NCBI GenBank assembly: GCA_020852535.1
Contig: JADZAO010000088.1
Span: 1 to 14,587 of the forward strand
DNA length: 14,587 nucleotides
Direction of reading: 5' to 3'
Origin: Paracoccaceae bacterium
GTDB lineage: Bacteria; Pseudomonadota; Alphaproteobacteria; Rhodobacterales; Rhodobacteraceae
The position numbers and the translations under genes are program-made. Of this stretch, positions 1 to 6,303 are shown piece after piece (position 1 is the first letter of the stretch; each line of letters opens with the position of its first letter). The notes beneath the pieces are model-generated. The model worked only from the letters and a program-made list of their open reading frames with translations, made no database searches and was not told the origin of the DNA.

Positions 1-280
1 CGACGGGTAGCAGTTCTGCCATTTTGGCACGGACGGCGTCGGCGCTGGACAGACTGCCAAGGTCGGCTGCGACTTTGCGCACGACATCCTCAATTCCTGC
101 TTCTTCGAAATCGGACGAGACGATTGACATGGCATAGGCTTCGTCGTCTGATCTCCCGAGCAGCTTGGCAGCCCAGAGACCGACGAGCTTGTTGCGTCGC
201 ACCTCGGCACGGAATTGCATCTCGGCGTCATGTGCGAATTTGGATTCGAAGGCGTGTTCGCGGTCGTCGAAAGCTGTCAT
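1..280 (-). CDS. DUF1476 protein, zeta-type F1-ATPase inhibitor (partial)
   Basis: The first 93 residues of a small soluble protein; the 3' end lies outside the window. It begins MTAFDDREHAFESKFAHDAE and continues with an RRNKLVGLWAAKLLG segment and an acidic DFEEAGIEDVVRKV helix. This is the pattern of DUF1476, known in Paracoccus as the zeta subunit, whose N-terminus enters the F1 part of ATP synthase and blocks ATP hydrolysis. The family is usually about 100-110 residues, so only a short tail is missing. The ATG at 278-280 is chosen because the family begins exactly at this motif. The gene is divergent from purC, the usual Rhodobacterales arrangement, and has its own promoter at 317-345. 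The assignment is by recognised motifs; that it inhibits this host's ATPase is inferred from the family. Confidence 0.88.
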   Translation of the reverse strand, partial: MTAFDDREHAFESKFAHDAEMQFRAEVRRNKLVGLWAAKLLGRSDDEAYAMSIVSSDFEEAGIEDVVRKVAADLGSLSSADAVRAKMAELLPV

Positions 281-316
281 GAGTAAGCCCTTTGGTGATC
301 GTCCTTGTTCTTCTTT

Positions 317-345
317 TATATGCCTCTGAGGGGCGCTCGCTGCAA
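317..345 (-). promoter_or_regulatory. Promoter for the DUF1476 gene
   Basis: On the minus strand TTGCAG (340-345), a 17-bp spacer and CATATA (317-322) form a sigma70-like promoter. It would start transcription a few bases downstream, near 310, leaving a leader of about 30 nt before the ATG at 280. Only the spacing and hexamer matches support it. Confidence 0.45.
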
Positions 346-412
346 GGGGTTGTGGCATGTTGTTTGTGGTGCGGTGGGCTGCGCCCTAGAGCGTGACGAA
401 AGGCCCTTTGCC

Positions 413-441
413 TTGTCAGTTTTTCCATTGAGCGCTATAGC
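413..441 (+). promoter_or_regulatory. Promoter for purC
   Basis: TTGTCA at 413-418, a 17-bp spacer and TATAGC at 436-441 form a good sigma70-type promoter. The expected start is near 448, about 50 nt before the purC ATG. No PurR-type operator or purine riboswitch is evident in the leader. Confidence 0.55.
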
Positions 442-498
442 CGCAGAAGACAGGTGGGGGACTCTCGGGTTTGCCCTGTCTTGTATGGTGGGGTTTGA

Positions 499-1266
499 AT
501 GGCACGGCGCAAGAAGGTTTACGAGGGCAAGGCGAAGATACTCTACGAAGGACCCGAACCAGGGACTTTGATCCAGTATTTCAAGGATGACACTGCGCCT
601 ACTGCAACCGTTCCTTTTCCGGCAGCGGTCGAGGGCAAGGGAGTGCTTAATAACCGCCTGTCGGAATTTTTCATGGCTGGGTTGAATTCCTTGGGCGTGC
701 CCACGCATTTTATCCGTCGTCTGAATATGCGTGAGCAGTTGGTGCGTATGGCTGAGATTATTCCGGTCGAAGTGGTGGTGCGCAATTTTGCTGCGGGTGA
801 TATTTCGACACGTCTGGGTATTTCTGAAGGTACGCCTTTGCCACGTCCAATCGTGGAATATTACTATAAAGATGAGCGTCTGGGCATGCCGCTAGTGTCG
901 GAAGAGCATGTGATCGCTTTTAACTGGGCTAGCCAGCAGGATTTGGATGACATGGTGGCGCTGGCTTTGCGGGTGAATGATTTTCTGTCGGGGGTGATGA
1001 TTGGCGTGGGTATCCGGCTTGCGGATTTTCGCTTGGAAGTGGGCCGTGTCTGGGAGAATGACTATATGCGTCTGATTGTGGCCGATGAAATTAGCCCCGA
1101 CTCGTGCCGACTGTGGGACATGCGTGGTCTTCAGGAGGGCCAAGACCGCGAGGGAGCTCCACGTGAACCTGGGCCGCTGGTTGATGTTTATACTGAATTG
1201 GCGCGGCGTTTAGGTGTTATGCCCTCTAACGTGACACATACGACTAAGCCGACGCTGATTAACTGA
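499..1266 (+). CDS. purC: Phosphoribosylaminoimidazole-succinocarboxamide synthase
   Basis: SAICAR synthetase, which joins aspartate to CAIR using ATP in step 8 of IMP synthesis in the cytoplasm. The 255-residue length is normal. Visible landmarks are the N-terminal YEGKAKILYEG strand-turn, NNRLSEFFM, the substrate-site segment PVEVVVRNFAAG near residue 90, GVGIRLADFRLEVGR, and the signature VADEISPDSCRLWD. The C-terminus KPTLIN is typical of Rhodobacterales. The ATG at 499 follows GGTGGGG and matches the family start. One oddity: the loop after FKDD reads TAPTATVPFPAAVEGKG, where most family members have a TAFN-type motif with a lysine. The residue after RNFAAG is Asp, where Ser or Thr is more usual. 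Rhodobacterales often carry two PurC copies, so this may be a lineage variant. It has its own promoter, and purS follows after 161 bp. Confidence 0.95.
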   Translation: MARRKKVYEGKAKILYEGPEPGTLIQYFKDDTAPTATVPFPAAVEGKGVLNNRLSEFFMAGLNSLGVPTHFIRRLNMREQLVRMAEIIPVEVVVRNFAAGDISTRLGISEGTPLPRPIVEYYYKDERLGMPLVSEEHVIAFNWASQQDLDDMVALALRVNDFLSGVMIGVGIRLADFRLEVGRVWENDYMRLIVADEISPDSCRLWDMRGLQEGQDREGAPREPGPLVDVYTELARRLGVMPSNVTHTTKPTLIN

Positions 1267-1427
1267 CGCGAGCCAAGGTGCGTGCAGTCTGAGGGCTTTA
1301 ATACTCTCGTGGTGAGGTGCTGTGCGCCGGAAGGTTGAAGGCTATTTTTTCCTGTTCCCACGGGTCTTGCCCATCGGGGTGAGGTTCGCTAAGGCACGCG
1401 TAATTTGAACTGTTTGGGGGTTTTTCC

Positions 1428-1667
1428 ATGAAAGCGCGTGTCACTATTATGCTGAAGGCTGGCGTCCTAGATCCTCAGGGCGAGGCAGTGCGCCATGCGT
1501 TGGCTACGGTCGGGTTTCCGGGCGTGACCGCTGTCCGGCAGGGCAAGGTTATTGAACTTGATCTGGACCAGGCTGACAAGGCAGCGGCCGATGTCGAGGT
1601 TAAGGCGATGTGCGAGAAGTTGCTCGCTAATACGGTGATCGAGAGCTACCGCGTCGAAATTCTCTAA
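1428..1667 (+). CDS. purS: Phosphoribosylformylglycinamidine synthase subunit PurS
   Basis: Small structural subunit of the three-part FGAM synthase (PurL-PurQ-PurS), which converts FGAR plus glutamine to FGAM. PurS bridges the glutaminase PurQ and the synthetase PurL. The 79-residue length fits the family (about 76-85). It starts with MKARVTIMLKAGVLDPQGEA, then VRQGKVIELDL and a C-terminal CEKLLANTVIESYRVEIL, all typical. A G-rich stretch ends about 8 nt before the ATG. In related bacteria purQ usually follows directly, but here a 600-bp gene-free stretch follows instead, so purQ must be elsewhere in the genome if the pathway works. A weak internal promoter (TTGCCC, 17 bp, TAAGGC) lies about 35 bp upstream. 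Confidence 0.95.
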   Translation: MKARVTIMLKAGVLDPQGEAVRHALATVGFPGVTAVRQGKVIELDLDQADKAAADVEVKAMCEKLLANTVIESYRVEIL

Positions 1668-2170
1668 GCTACGTTTTTTTGGTGGGCGTTTAGTTCTCGC
1701 GTCGGCTTTGGCATGGTAGCTTGTTGTCGAGTGTGGGGTAGCAGTGTTGCGGTCGACGAGGACAAGGCGCCATGGTTCCCACTTATCTTGGTCAGGGATG
1801 CTAGTTTTCGTGGAGTATCGTGGCTAGATTGGCCTTGGAAAGCACGGGATCGGATATGAACTTGGCAGGATGTGATATGCGAGTGGCGAGCTAGTTGAGG
1901 ACTGGTTGGCGACTGTCATGGCAGGCTCCTGCGCGTTTTTGGTAATATTATTTAAAAGCTTTTATTGGACACAATTGTTCCCTTTAAATTTGCCGCGCCG
2001 CTGTATTTTGTTCTACGCTGAAAGGTTTGATTGCGCTCCCGCAGGGCGATCGTGGTCTATGCTTGCAAGTGGTGAGATTGCTGGAAATCCTTTGTGGTCT
2101 CGGTACCCCGTCTGCAATTGAACCTGCGCAACGCTTCATTGGCGCCTCACGCGTTGGTCTTAGATCTCCC
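1668..2170. other. Gene-free stretch after purS
   Basis: I translated the plus-strand frames and found no recognisable protein. In particular there is no trace of the PurQ glutaminase motifs expected here in related genomes. The longest frame, 1906-2121, has no family resemblance. A 12-bp palindrome TAAAAGCTTTTA sits at 1953-1964 in an AT-rich patch. A promoter follows at 2172-2200. The stretch may be the remains of deleted or decayed sequence. Confidence 0.5.
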
Positions 2171-2171
2171 C

Positions 2172-2200
2172 TTAACAAACGGTGATTGCCCCCCTATATT
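2172..2200 (+). promoter_or_regulatory. Strong sigma70-type promoter for the small secreted protein
   Basis: TTAACA (2172-2177), a 17-bp spacer and TATATT (2195-2200) each differ from consensus at one base. The expected start is near 2207, giving a leader of about 60 nt. The same bases also resemble a heat-shock (RpoH) promoter, CTTAACA-11-CCCCCCTAT, but the sigma70 reading is the better fit. The leader can fold: GGC-CCC at 2210-2215 pairs with GGGG-A-GCC ending near 2244. Confidence 0.55.
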
Positions 2201-2267
2201 CTTACTGGAGGCCCCTGCCGTGTTGCGGTACAATAAGGGGAGCCAGGGGTCGAAGGGCTTTTGATTG

Positions 2268-2585
2268 ATGCGCGTTTTGCTTGCGCTTGGTTTTGTCTCG
2301 ATTCTAGCCGCTGCGCCTGTTACGGCGCAGGAGGCTGTGTTTGATGTGGTCAATGCGACCACGTTTGGGATCGTGGGCTTTTACGGATCGGCTGACGGCG
2401 ATGTCTCGTGGGAGGAGAATGTTCTCGGCGGGCAGACGTTGGCACCGAGTGCTAGCCTGTCGGTGAACTTTGACAACGGATCAGGCGTTTGTGTCTATGA
2501 CCTGCGTGCCGTTTTCGATGATGGCGATGAGACTGTGATGCAGGACGTGGATGTCTGTACACAGAAATCTGTTACGCTTAACTGA
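2268..2585 (+). CDS. Small secreted protein, unnamed family
   Basis: A 105-residue protein with a clear Sec signal peptide: MR, a hydrophobic core LLALGFVSILAAA, and an Ala-X-Ala-type cleavage site (VTA|QEA) after residue 20. The mature domain of about 85 residues reads VFDVVNATTFGIVGFYGS, then WEENVLGGQTLAPSASLSVNF, then CVYDLRAVFDDGDE, then VDVCTQ. I recall similar short exported proteins (strand-rich, a WEE.LG motif, a C.YD.RAVF.DG motif) in alphaproteobacteria and cyanobacteria, with no established function. The two mature cysteines (in VCVYD and DVCTQ) could form a disulfide in the periplasm. ATG at 2268 is chosen because the signal peptide starts there; a TTG lies one codon earlier. GAAGGG lies about 9 nt upstream. 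The gene stands alone behind the promoter at 2172-2200. Confidence 0.8.
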   Translation: MRVLLALGFVSILAAAPVTAQEAVFDVVNATTFGIVGFYGSADGDVSWEENVLGGQTLAPSASLSVNFDNGSGVCVYDLRAVFDDGDETVMQDVDVCTQKSVTLN

Positions 2586-3156
2586 GTGTCACTGATTTGG
2601 TTTTGACATCGCGTTGTGTCTTCGTCCGCTTGGCTCAATCAATGTGACGGTCAAACTCTTATTTGGCGTGTCATATGGATTGTTGTCTCGTTTCACTCTT
2701 TTTTGTAACGATGTCTTTTGGCCTTGTGGTGCAACTGATGGGCTAGTTGATATGGATTATGCGTTGCTGACGTGGCTGGTTGCTGCCCGGTAGGCGGACT
2801 TTCTGTGCGCTGGGAGAGTAGGCGCGCGTCTGGTCGTTGCTGTGGCTTATCAGAGGGGCGGAGTCTGTTTCATCCGGTTGATGATAGAGTGTTGGCTTGA
2901 CGCTTGTATGTCAGCAGTTTCCTCTTGGGTGGAAATTTCGCAGGCGCATATGAAGATAATGAACAACTAGTACAAGTCGGGAAATATGGCGGTGCTTGTA
3001 CAAGCGCTGCGTCTGGGTGCCGATATTGATGAGTTGATCATCTGAAAGACAAGATTTTGTACAAGGTGCTGCAGGAGTGAGACAGTTTTCTTTATTACGA
3101 GGATGCTGTGGTCGTGGCCCCTGTCATCTTTGCCGCTGTCGTCTTATGACCGTGTC
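2586..3156. other. Long intergenic stretch before the helicase
   Basis: About 570 bp without an intact gene. Most of 2731-3080 is one plus frame broken by stops (listed separately). Nothing recognisable lies in 2586-2730. TGTACAAG-like strings occur at 2970, 2995 (the palindrome CTTGTACAAG) and 3057. I see no clear helicase promoter. Confidence 0.5.
2731..3080 (+). pseudogene. Possible decayed gene, identity unknown
   Basis: One plus frame from 2731 stays protein-like for about 100 codons apart from two TAG stops (one just after LLTWLVAAR, one at 2968-2970) and a TGA at 3043. It includes DMDYALLTWLVAAR and, near the end, SGNMAVLVQALRLGADIDEL. Stepping one base back at 3042 continues it as LKDKILYKVLQE and then a stop at 3078-3080, which reads like a natural C-terminus. 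This suggests a gene broken by nonsense changes and a frameshift. I cannot name the family, and chance composition remains possible. Confidence 0.3.
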
Positions 3157-4695
3157 ATGAATGTGTCAGTCCTTACTTTTTCCGACGATCAGACCGAAGC
3201 TTGGGACCGTGTTGCCGCCGAATTGTCCCTGAATGGGATCGATCTTGCCTCGGGTGAGCTTTTGCCGCGTGAGCAAGGTAAGTCTTCGGTACTGGCGGTG
3301 GTGGGTAAGGCGGGGTCGGGTAAGACGATGTTGCTGGCCGGTTTAACCAAGGCGTTGGTGGCGGCAGGCGTTGAAGCGGTTTCGGGCGATTACGAGGGTA
3401 AGAAGCGCAAGGAACGGCGCACGCTGGCGGTGCTGGCGCCGACTAATAAGGCCGCATCGGTGTTGCGGCTACGCGGGGTTCCTGCGACGACGATTCACCG
3501 GATTCTTTATACGCCCGTTTATGATCGTGAATATGAGCGCATTGTGGAATGGTTGGCAGGCAATGGCGAGCGGCCGGTTGTTGAAGGGTTGACAGATATT
3601 TCGCTGGATCGAGCTTTGGCGTTCTACCAAACGGTCGCTTCGATTCCGGGGGCGTTGGCAGCGGCGGGTTTAAAGGGGTCGGATTTCATTAAGGGTTGGA
3701 AGCGGCGGGAAGATCCGTTGGATGTCGGGTTTATCGACGAAAGCTCAATGTTGGACGGGCGGGCCTTGGATGATTTGCGCAAGATTTTTCCTGTGTTGGT
3801 GCTGTTTGGCGATCCGGCGCAGTTGGCGCCTGTGGGTTTGTCGGGCGAGATGGTCTTCGACCGTCTAGGCGACTCGCGTAGGCTGGTGTTGAGTCGCATT
3901 CACCGTCAGACGCAAGACAACCCTATTTTGGACCTTGCACATGCGCTAGATGACGAGGCGTTGCGTTTTGACCAGTTCGAACGGATGGTCGAGGATGTGG
4001 CGGCACGGGACGAGCGGGTGGTTTTGGCTGAGCGGGTGGATACGGACCTCATGTCGCGCAGCCCAGTGCTGGTCTGGCGCAATACTACGCGGGTGCGGTT
4101 GATCGCGGCCTTTCGTGGGGCTTTCGGCGCGCCCGAAGATGCGCTCTTGCCCGGTGAGCCGTTGATCTGTGACGGGATCGAATTGCCTTTAAAACATCGC
4201 AAGAAGCGGATTGATTTAGAAGCGTGGGGGTTAATTAAGGGGGCGCAGGTCATTTACCTCGGTCCTGGTTTCAAAGACGGTTTTGCACGGCTGCATGTGG
4301 TTGGGGCGGAAGTTCCGCAGGTTTCGGTGGCATCCATCATTAAGATCGAGAAACCTGACCAGGACGAGCCCTTCATTCCGGCGGCTGCCAAGATGGGAGT
4401 CACTTTCTTGCATGGCGCGGCGGTGACGATCCACAAAGCGCAAGGCAGTCAGTGGGAGGATGTGCAGGTCTTTGCTCCCGATATTTATGCTGCTGCGCAG
4501 GCAGGTCGATCGGAGGCGGGCGTGCCCTTGTGGAAGCGGCTGGCTTATGTGGCGATCACGCGGGCGGAAAAGCGTCTTTTGTGGGTGACGCGCTACCGTT
4601 TGGGGCGGCCTAAGGGCGGGCTAGGGATTTTGGATTTGAAGAAAGAGCCCGTGGCGCTGGTTTTGAATTCTGGAGAGATTTCGGGTGAGAAATAA
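3157..4695 (+). CDS. RecD-like superfamily 1 DNA helicase (ATP-binding, UvrD_C_2 domain)
   Basis: A 512-residue superfamily 1B helicase of the ATP-dependent RecD-like group common in Rhodobacterales. Walker A is GKAGSGKT (residues 50-57), motif Ia is APTNKAAS with TIHRILYTP, Walker B is GFIDESSML (about 191-199), motif III is FGDPAQLAPV, and an arginine-bearing SRIHRQ follows. The C-terminal UvrD_C_2 part has GAAVTIHKAQGSQWEDV and ends with YVAITRAEKRLLWV. It should unwind or translocate on DNA using ATP, probably in repair or recombination; its exact role is not established. An in-frame ATG at 3103 adds 18 residues (LWSWPLSSLPLSSYDRV) unlike the family, whose members begin near the FSDDQ motif, so 3157 is preferred, though neither start has a convincing ribosome site. 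A hairpin follows the stop. Confidence 0.88.
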   Translation: MNVSVLTFSDDQTEAWDRVAAELSLNGIDLASGELLPREQGKSSVLAVVGKAGSGKTMLLAGLTKALVAAGVEAVSGDYEGKKRKERRTLAVLAPTNKAASVLRLRGVPATTIHRILYTPVYDREYERIVEWLAGNGERPVVEGLTDISLDRALAFYQTVASIPGALAAAGLKGSDFIKGWKRREDPLDVGFIDESSMLDGRALDDLRKIFPVLVLFGDPAQLAPVGLSGEMVFDRLGDSRRLVLSRIHRQTQDNPILDLAHALDDEALRFDQFERMVEDVAARDERVVLAERVDTDLMSRSPVLVWRNTTRVRLIAAFRGAFGAPEDALLPGEPLICDGIELPLKHRKKRIDLEAWGLIKGAQVIYLGPGFKDGFARLHVVGAEVPQVSVASIIKIEKPDQDEPFIPAAAKMGVTFLHGAAVTIHKAQGSQWEDVQVFAPDIYAAAQAGRSEAGVPLWKRLAYVAITRAEKRLLWVTRYRLGRPKGGLGILDLKKEPVALVLNSGEISGEK

Positions 4696-4696
4696 T

Positions 4697-4725
4697 CAAA
4701 ATTCTTTGAGGAATTTTGCAATTTT
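4697..4725 (+). terminator. Probable terminator after the helicase gene
   Basis: CAAAATTC (4697-4704) and GAATTTTG (4711-4718) form a perfect 8-bp stem with a 6-base loop, followed by CAATTTTTTC. It starts two bases after the helicase stop codon. The stem is AT-rich, so strength is uncertain. A second AT-rich near-palindrome follows at about 4720-4738. Confidence 0.5.
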
Positions 4726-5057
4726 TTCGAAGAAAAATTTCGGCTGTGGCATTTGGGTTCTCGGGTCGAGCCAAGATTAGGCCTTCGTGCGCCGCGTTTT
4801 TGTTTAGTTCGACGGTAACCTCTTCAATATATAGGAGGTGGTCAAGATGATCTATGATTGAGAACCAGTCGCGAGGTTTTTGGGTGCTGGAGTGGGGAGA
4901 ATTGGCCCTTCGTGATTGTGGGGTGCAGGCAACGGGGCCGCAGTGTTGATGAAAGCATCGGCTGTTGGGATGTCGGAGGCGCATTGGGTGTATCGCCGTC
5001 AATTTAAACCTTGCTGAGAAGGTGTGATTGATGGATGAGCTTTGGCGTGAGTGCGTC
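4726..5057. other. Gene-free stretch with an orphan Shine-Dalgarno
   Basis: AGGAGGTG at 4833-4840 is a perfect match to the anti-Shine-Dalgarno sequence, and an ATG sits at ideal spacing at 4847, but that frame stops after four codons (MIYD). A second ATG at 4854 opens 31 codons (MIENQSRGFWVLEWGELALR and on to 4949) with no recognised similarity. The minus strand is open over the same region but has no natural start and unconvincing composition. This may be the front end of a lost gene. Confidence 0.35.
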
Positions 5058-5086
5058 TTGCATCCCTTTCGCGGGGTGGCTAGACA
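5058..5086 (+). promoter_or_regulatory. Promoter for tRNA-Gly
   Basis: TTGCAT (5058-5063), a 17-bp spacer and TAGACA (5081-5086) lie just upstream of the tRNA, leaving 9 bp between the -10 element and the mature 5' end. Spacing and position both suit a tRNA promoter. Confidence 0.5.
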
Positions 5087-5095
5087 AGCATCAGT

Positions 5096-5169
5096 GCGGG
5101 CGTTGTGTAATGGTAAGACCCTTGCCTTCCAAGCAAGAGACGCGGGTTCGATTCCCGCCGCCCGCTCCA
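5096..5169 (+). tRNA. tRNA-Gly, anticodon UCC
   Basis: A 74-nt tRNA with an encoded CCA end. The acceptor stem pairs GCGGGCG (5096-5102) with CGCCCGC (5159-5165), followed by the discriminator U and CCA. The anticodon arm is CTTGC-CTTCCAA-GCAAG, giving anticodon UCC, which reads GGA and GGG glycine codons. The T arm GCGGG-TTCGATT-CCCGC is perfect, and the D arm carries AATGGTAA. A short stem-loop, GTCAC/GTGAC at 5187-5205, lies downstream and might end transcription. It stands alone between the helicase gene and fabI. No integrated element is visible at its 3' end. Confidence 0.97.
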
Positions 5170-5452
5170 ACTTTTTATTTAAATGCGTCACTTTTTCGGG
5201 GTGACTTCTCCCCCACCCATTAGGGCTGGCAGCAGCTTGATTTACTTATTTGGTGGAATCGTGGTCGATGGGAAATGGAGTACGGCTTTTTTAGAATTTC
5301 CCCTCTGTCTCTTTCCCTGAGGATGTTTTGCCTAGTGTAAATAGGGTAGAGATCGGCCTTGCTTTTATAGTTTCTTAAATGTTTTTAAAGGAGGCTGTAG
5401 GTCGTGGAGAGATAAAAAACTCCTCAATGCGTTTGGTATAACAACTACGCGC

Positions 5453-6259
5453 TTAGCATTTTCCGGCCTCGTTCATCGTGTCGGGTTGTGGCATGCCGAG
5501 GATGTGGTAACCGCCATCGACGTGAATGATTTCGCCCGTGGTGTAGGCCCCATAGTCAGAGGCGAGCCAAACGGCGGTACCGCCCACTGCTTCGAGTGTG
5601 GCGTTGGAGCGTAGGGGGGCGTTTGCCTGGGTGTGGCGGTAGGTAGCACGGGCGCCACCGATGGCGGCACCGGCCAGCGTTTTCATCGGACCTGGTGAGA
5701 TGGCGTTGACGCGGATTTTTTGTGGGCCGAGGTCGTTGGCGAGGTAGCGGACGGAGCTTTCCAGTGCCGCTTTGGCTACGCCCATCACGTTGTAATTCGG
5801 TGTGACGCGGTTTGAGCCGCTGTAGGTGAGGGTGATTAGTGTGCCGCCTGCGGGCATGAGTTCAGAGGCGCGGCGTGACACGTCAATGAAAGAGAAGCAG
5901 GAAACCCCTAGCGAATTGGTGAAATTTGTGCGGGAGGTGTTGGAGAAGCGGCCGGTCAATTCGTTCTTGTCGGAATAGGCGATGGCATGGACTAGAAAGT
6001 CGATCTTTCCCCAGCGTTTCAAAAGAGATGCAAAGCAGGCATCAAGTGAAGCATCGTCTGTTACGTCGACATCGACCGTGAAATCCGACCCGACCGAAGC
6101 AGCAAGTGGCTGGAGGCGTTTTCCAAAAGACTCCCCCTGATAGGAGAAAGCGAGGTTAGCACCTTCGGCAGCCATTGCACGGGCAATGCCCCATGCAATG
6201 GAACGTTCGTTGGCGACGCCCATAACAAGTCCACGCTTGCCCTTCATCAGATCGGCCAT
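5453..6259 (-). CDS. fabI: Enoyl-[acyl-carrier-protein] reductase (NADH), FabI type
   Basis: Catalyses the last step of each fatty-acid elongation round, reducing trans-2-enoyl-ACP with NADH. The 268-residue length is normal. It is a Rossmann short-chain reductase: KRGLVMGVANERSIAWGIA at the N-terminus binds the cofactor, and VHAIAYSDKNEL follows. The FabI catalytic set Tyr146, Tyr156, Met159 and Lys163 lies in LTYSG and NYNVMGVAKAAL, at the same numbers as in E. coli FabI. Later motifs are RVNAISPGPMKTLA and the C-terminal HVDGGYHILGMPQP. GAGGA lies 8-9 nt before the ATG. It follows fabB by 44 bp on the same strand and is very likely cotranscribed with it. It looks intact; triclosan-type inhibitors would be expected to target it, from family knowledge. 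Confidence 0.96.
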   Translation of the reverse strand: MADLMKGKRGLVMGVANERSIAWGIARAMAAEGANLAFSYQGESFGKRLQPLAASVGSDFTVDVDVTDDASLDACFASLLKRWGKIDFLVHAIAYSDKNELTGRFSNTSRTNFTNSLGVSCFSFIDVSRRASELMPAGGTLITLTYSGSNRVTPNYNVMGVAKAALESSVRYLANDLGPQKIRVNAISPGPMKTLAGAAIGGARATYRHTQANAPLRSNATLEAVGGTAVWLASDYGAYTTGEIIHVDGGYHILGMPQPDTMNEAGKC

Positions 6260-6303
6260 CTTGTTTGTCCTCGTCGGTCTATTGTGACTGATTTTTTTCT
6301 TTG

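Noticed and set aside
1668..2170. Degraded purQ
   Set aside because: Plus-frame translations show no PurQ motif (PGGFSYGDYLR, GVCNGFQ or HPER types), so decay of purQ at this spot cannot be supported.
2171..2199. Possible heat-shock sigma32 promoter CTTAACA-11-CCCCCCTAT
   Set aside because: The same bases fit a sigma70 promoter with 17-bp spacing better, and the downstream gene is not a chaperone or protease.
2970..3065. Three TGTACAAG-like strings including the palindrome CTTGTACAAG
   Set aside because: Their spacing is irregular and they fall on codons of a decayed frame (Tyr-Lys, Val-Gln), so coincidence is a sufficient explanation.
4610..5191. A 193-codon open frame on the minus strand running across the tRNA and the helicase 3' end
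   Set aside because: It runs through the tRNA-Gly gene and helicase codons, lacks a ribosome site, has low-complexity basic composition, and matches no family. The stretch EEVTVELNKNAAHEGLILAR looked protein-like but has no proper start.
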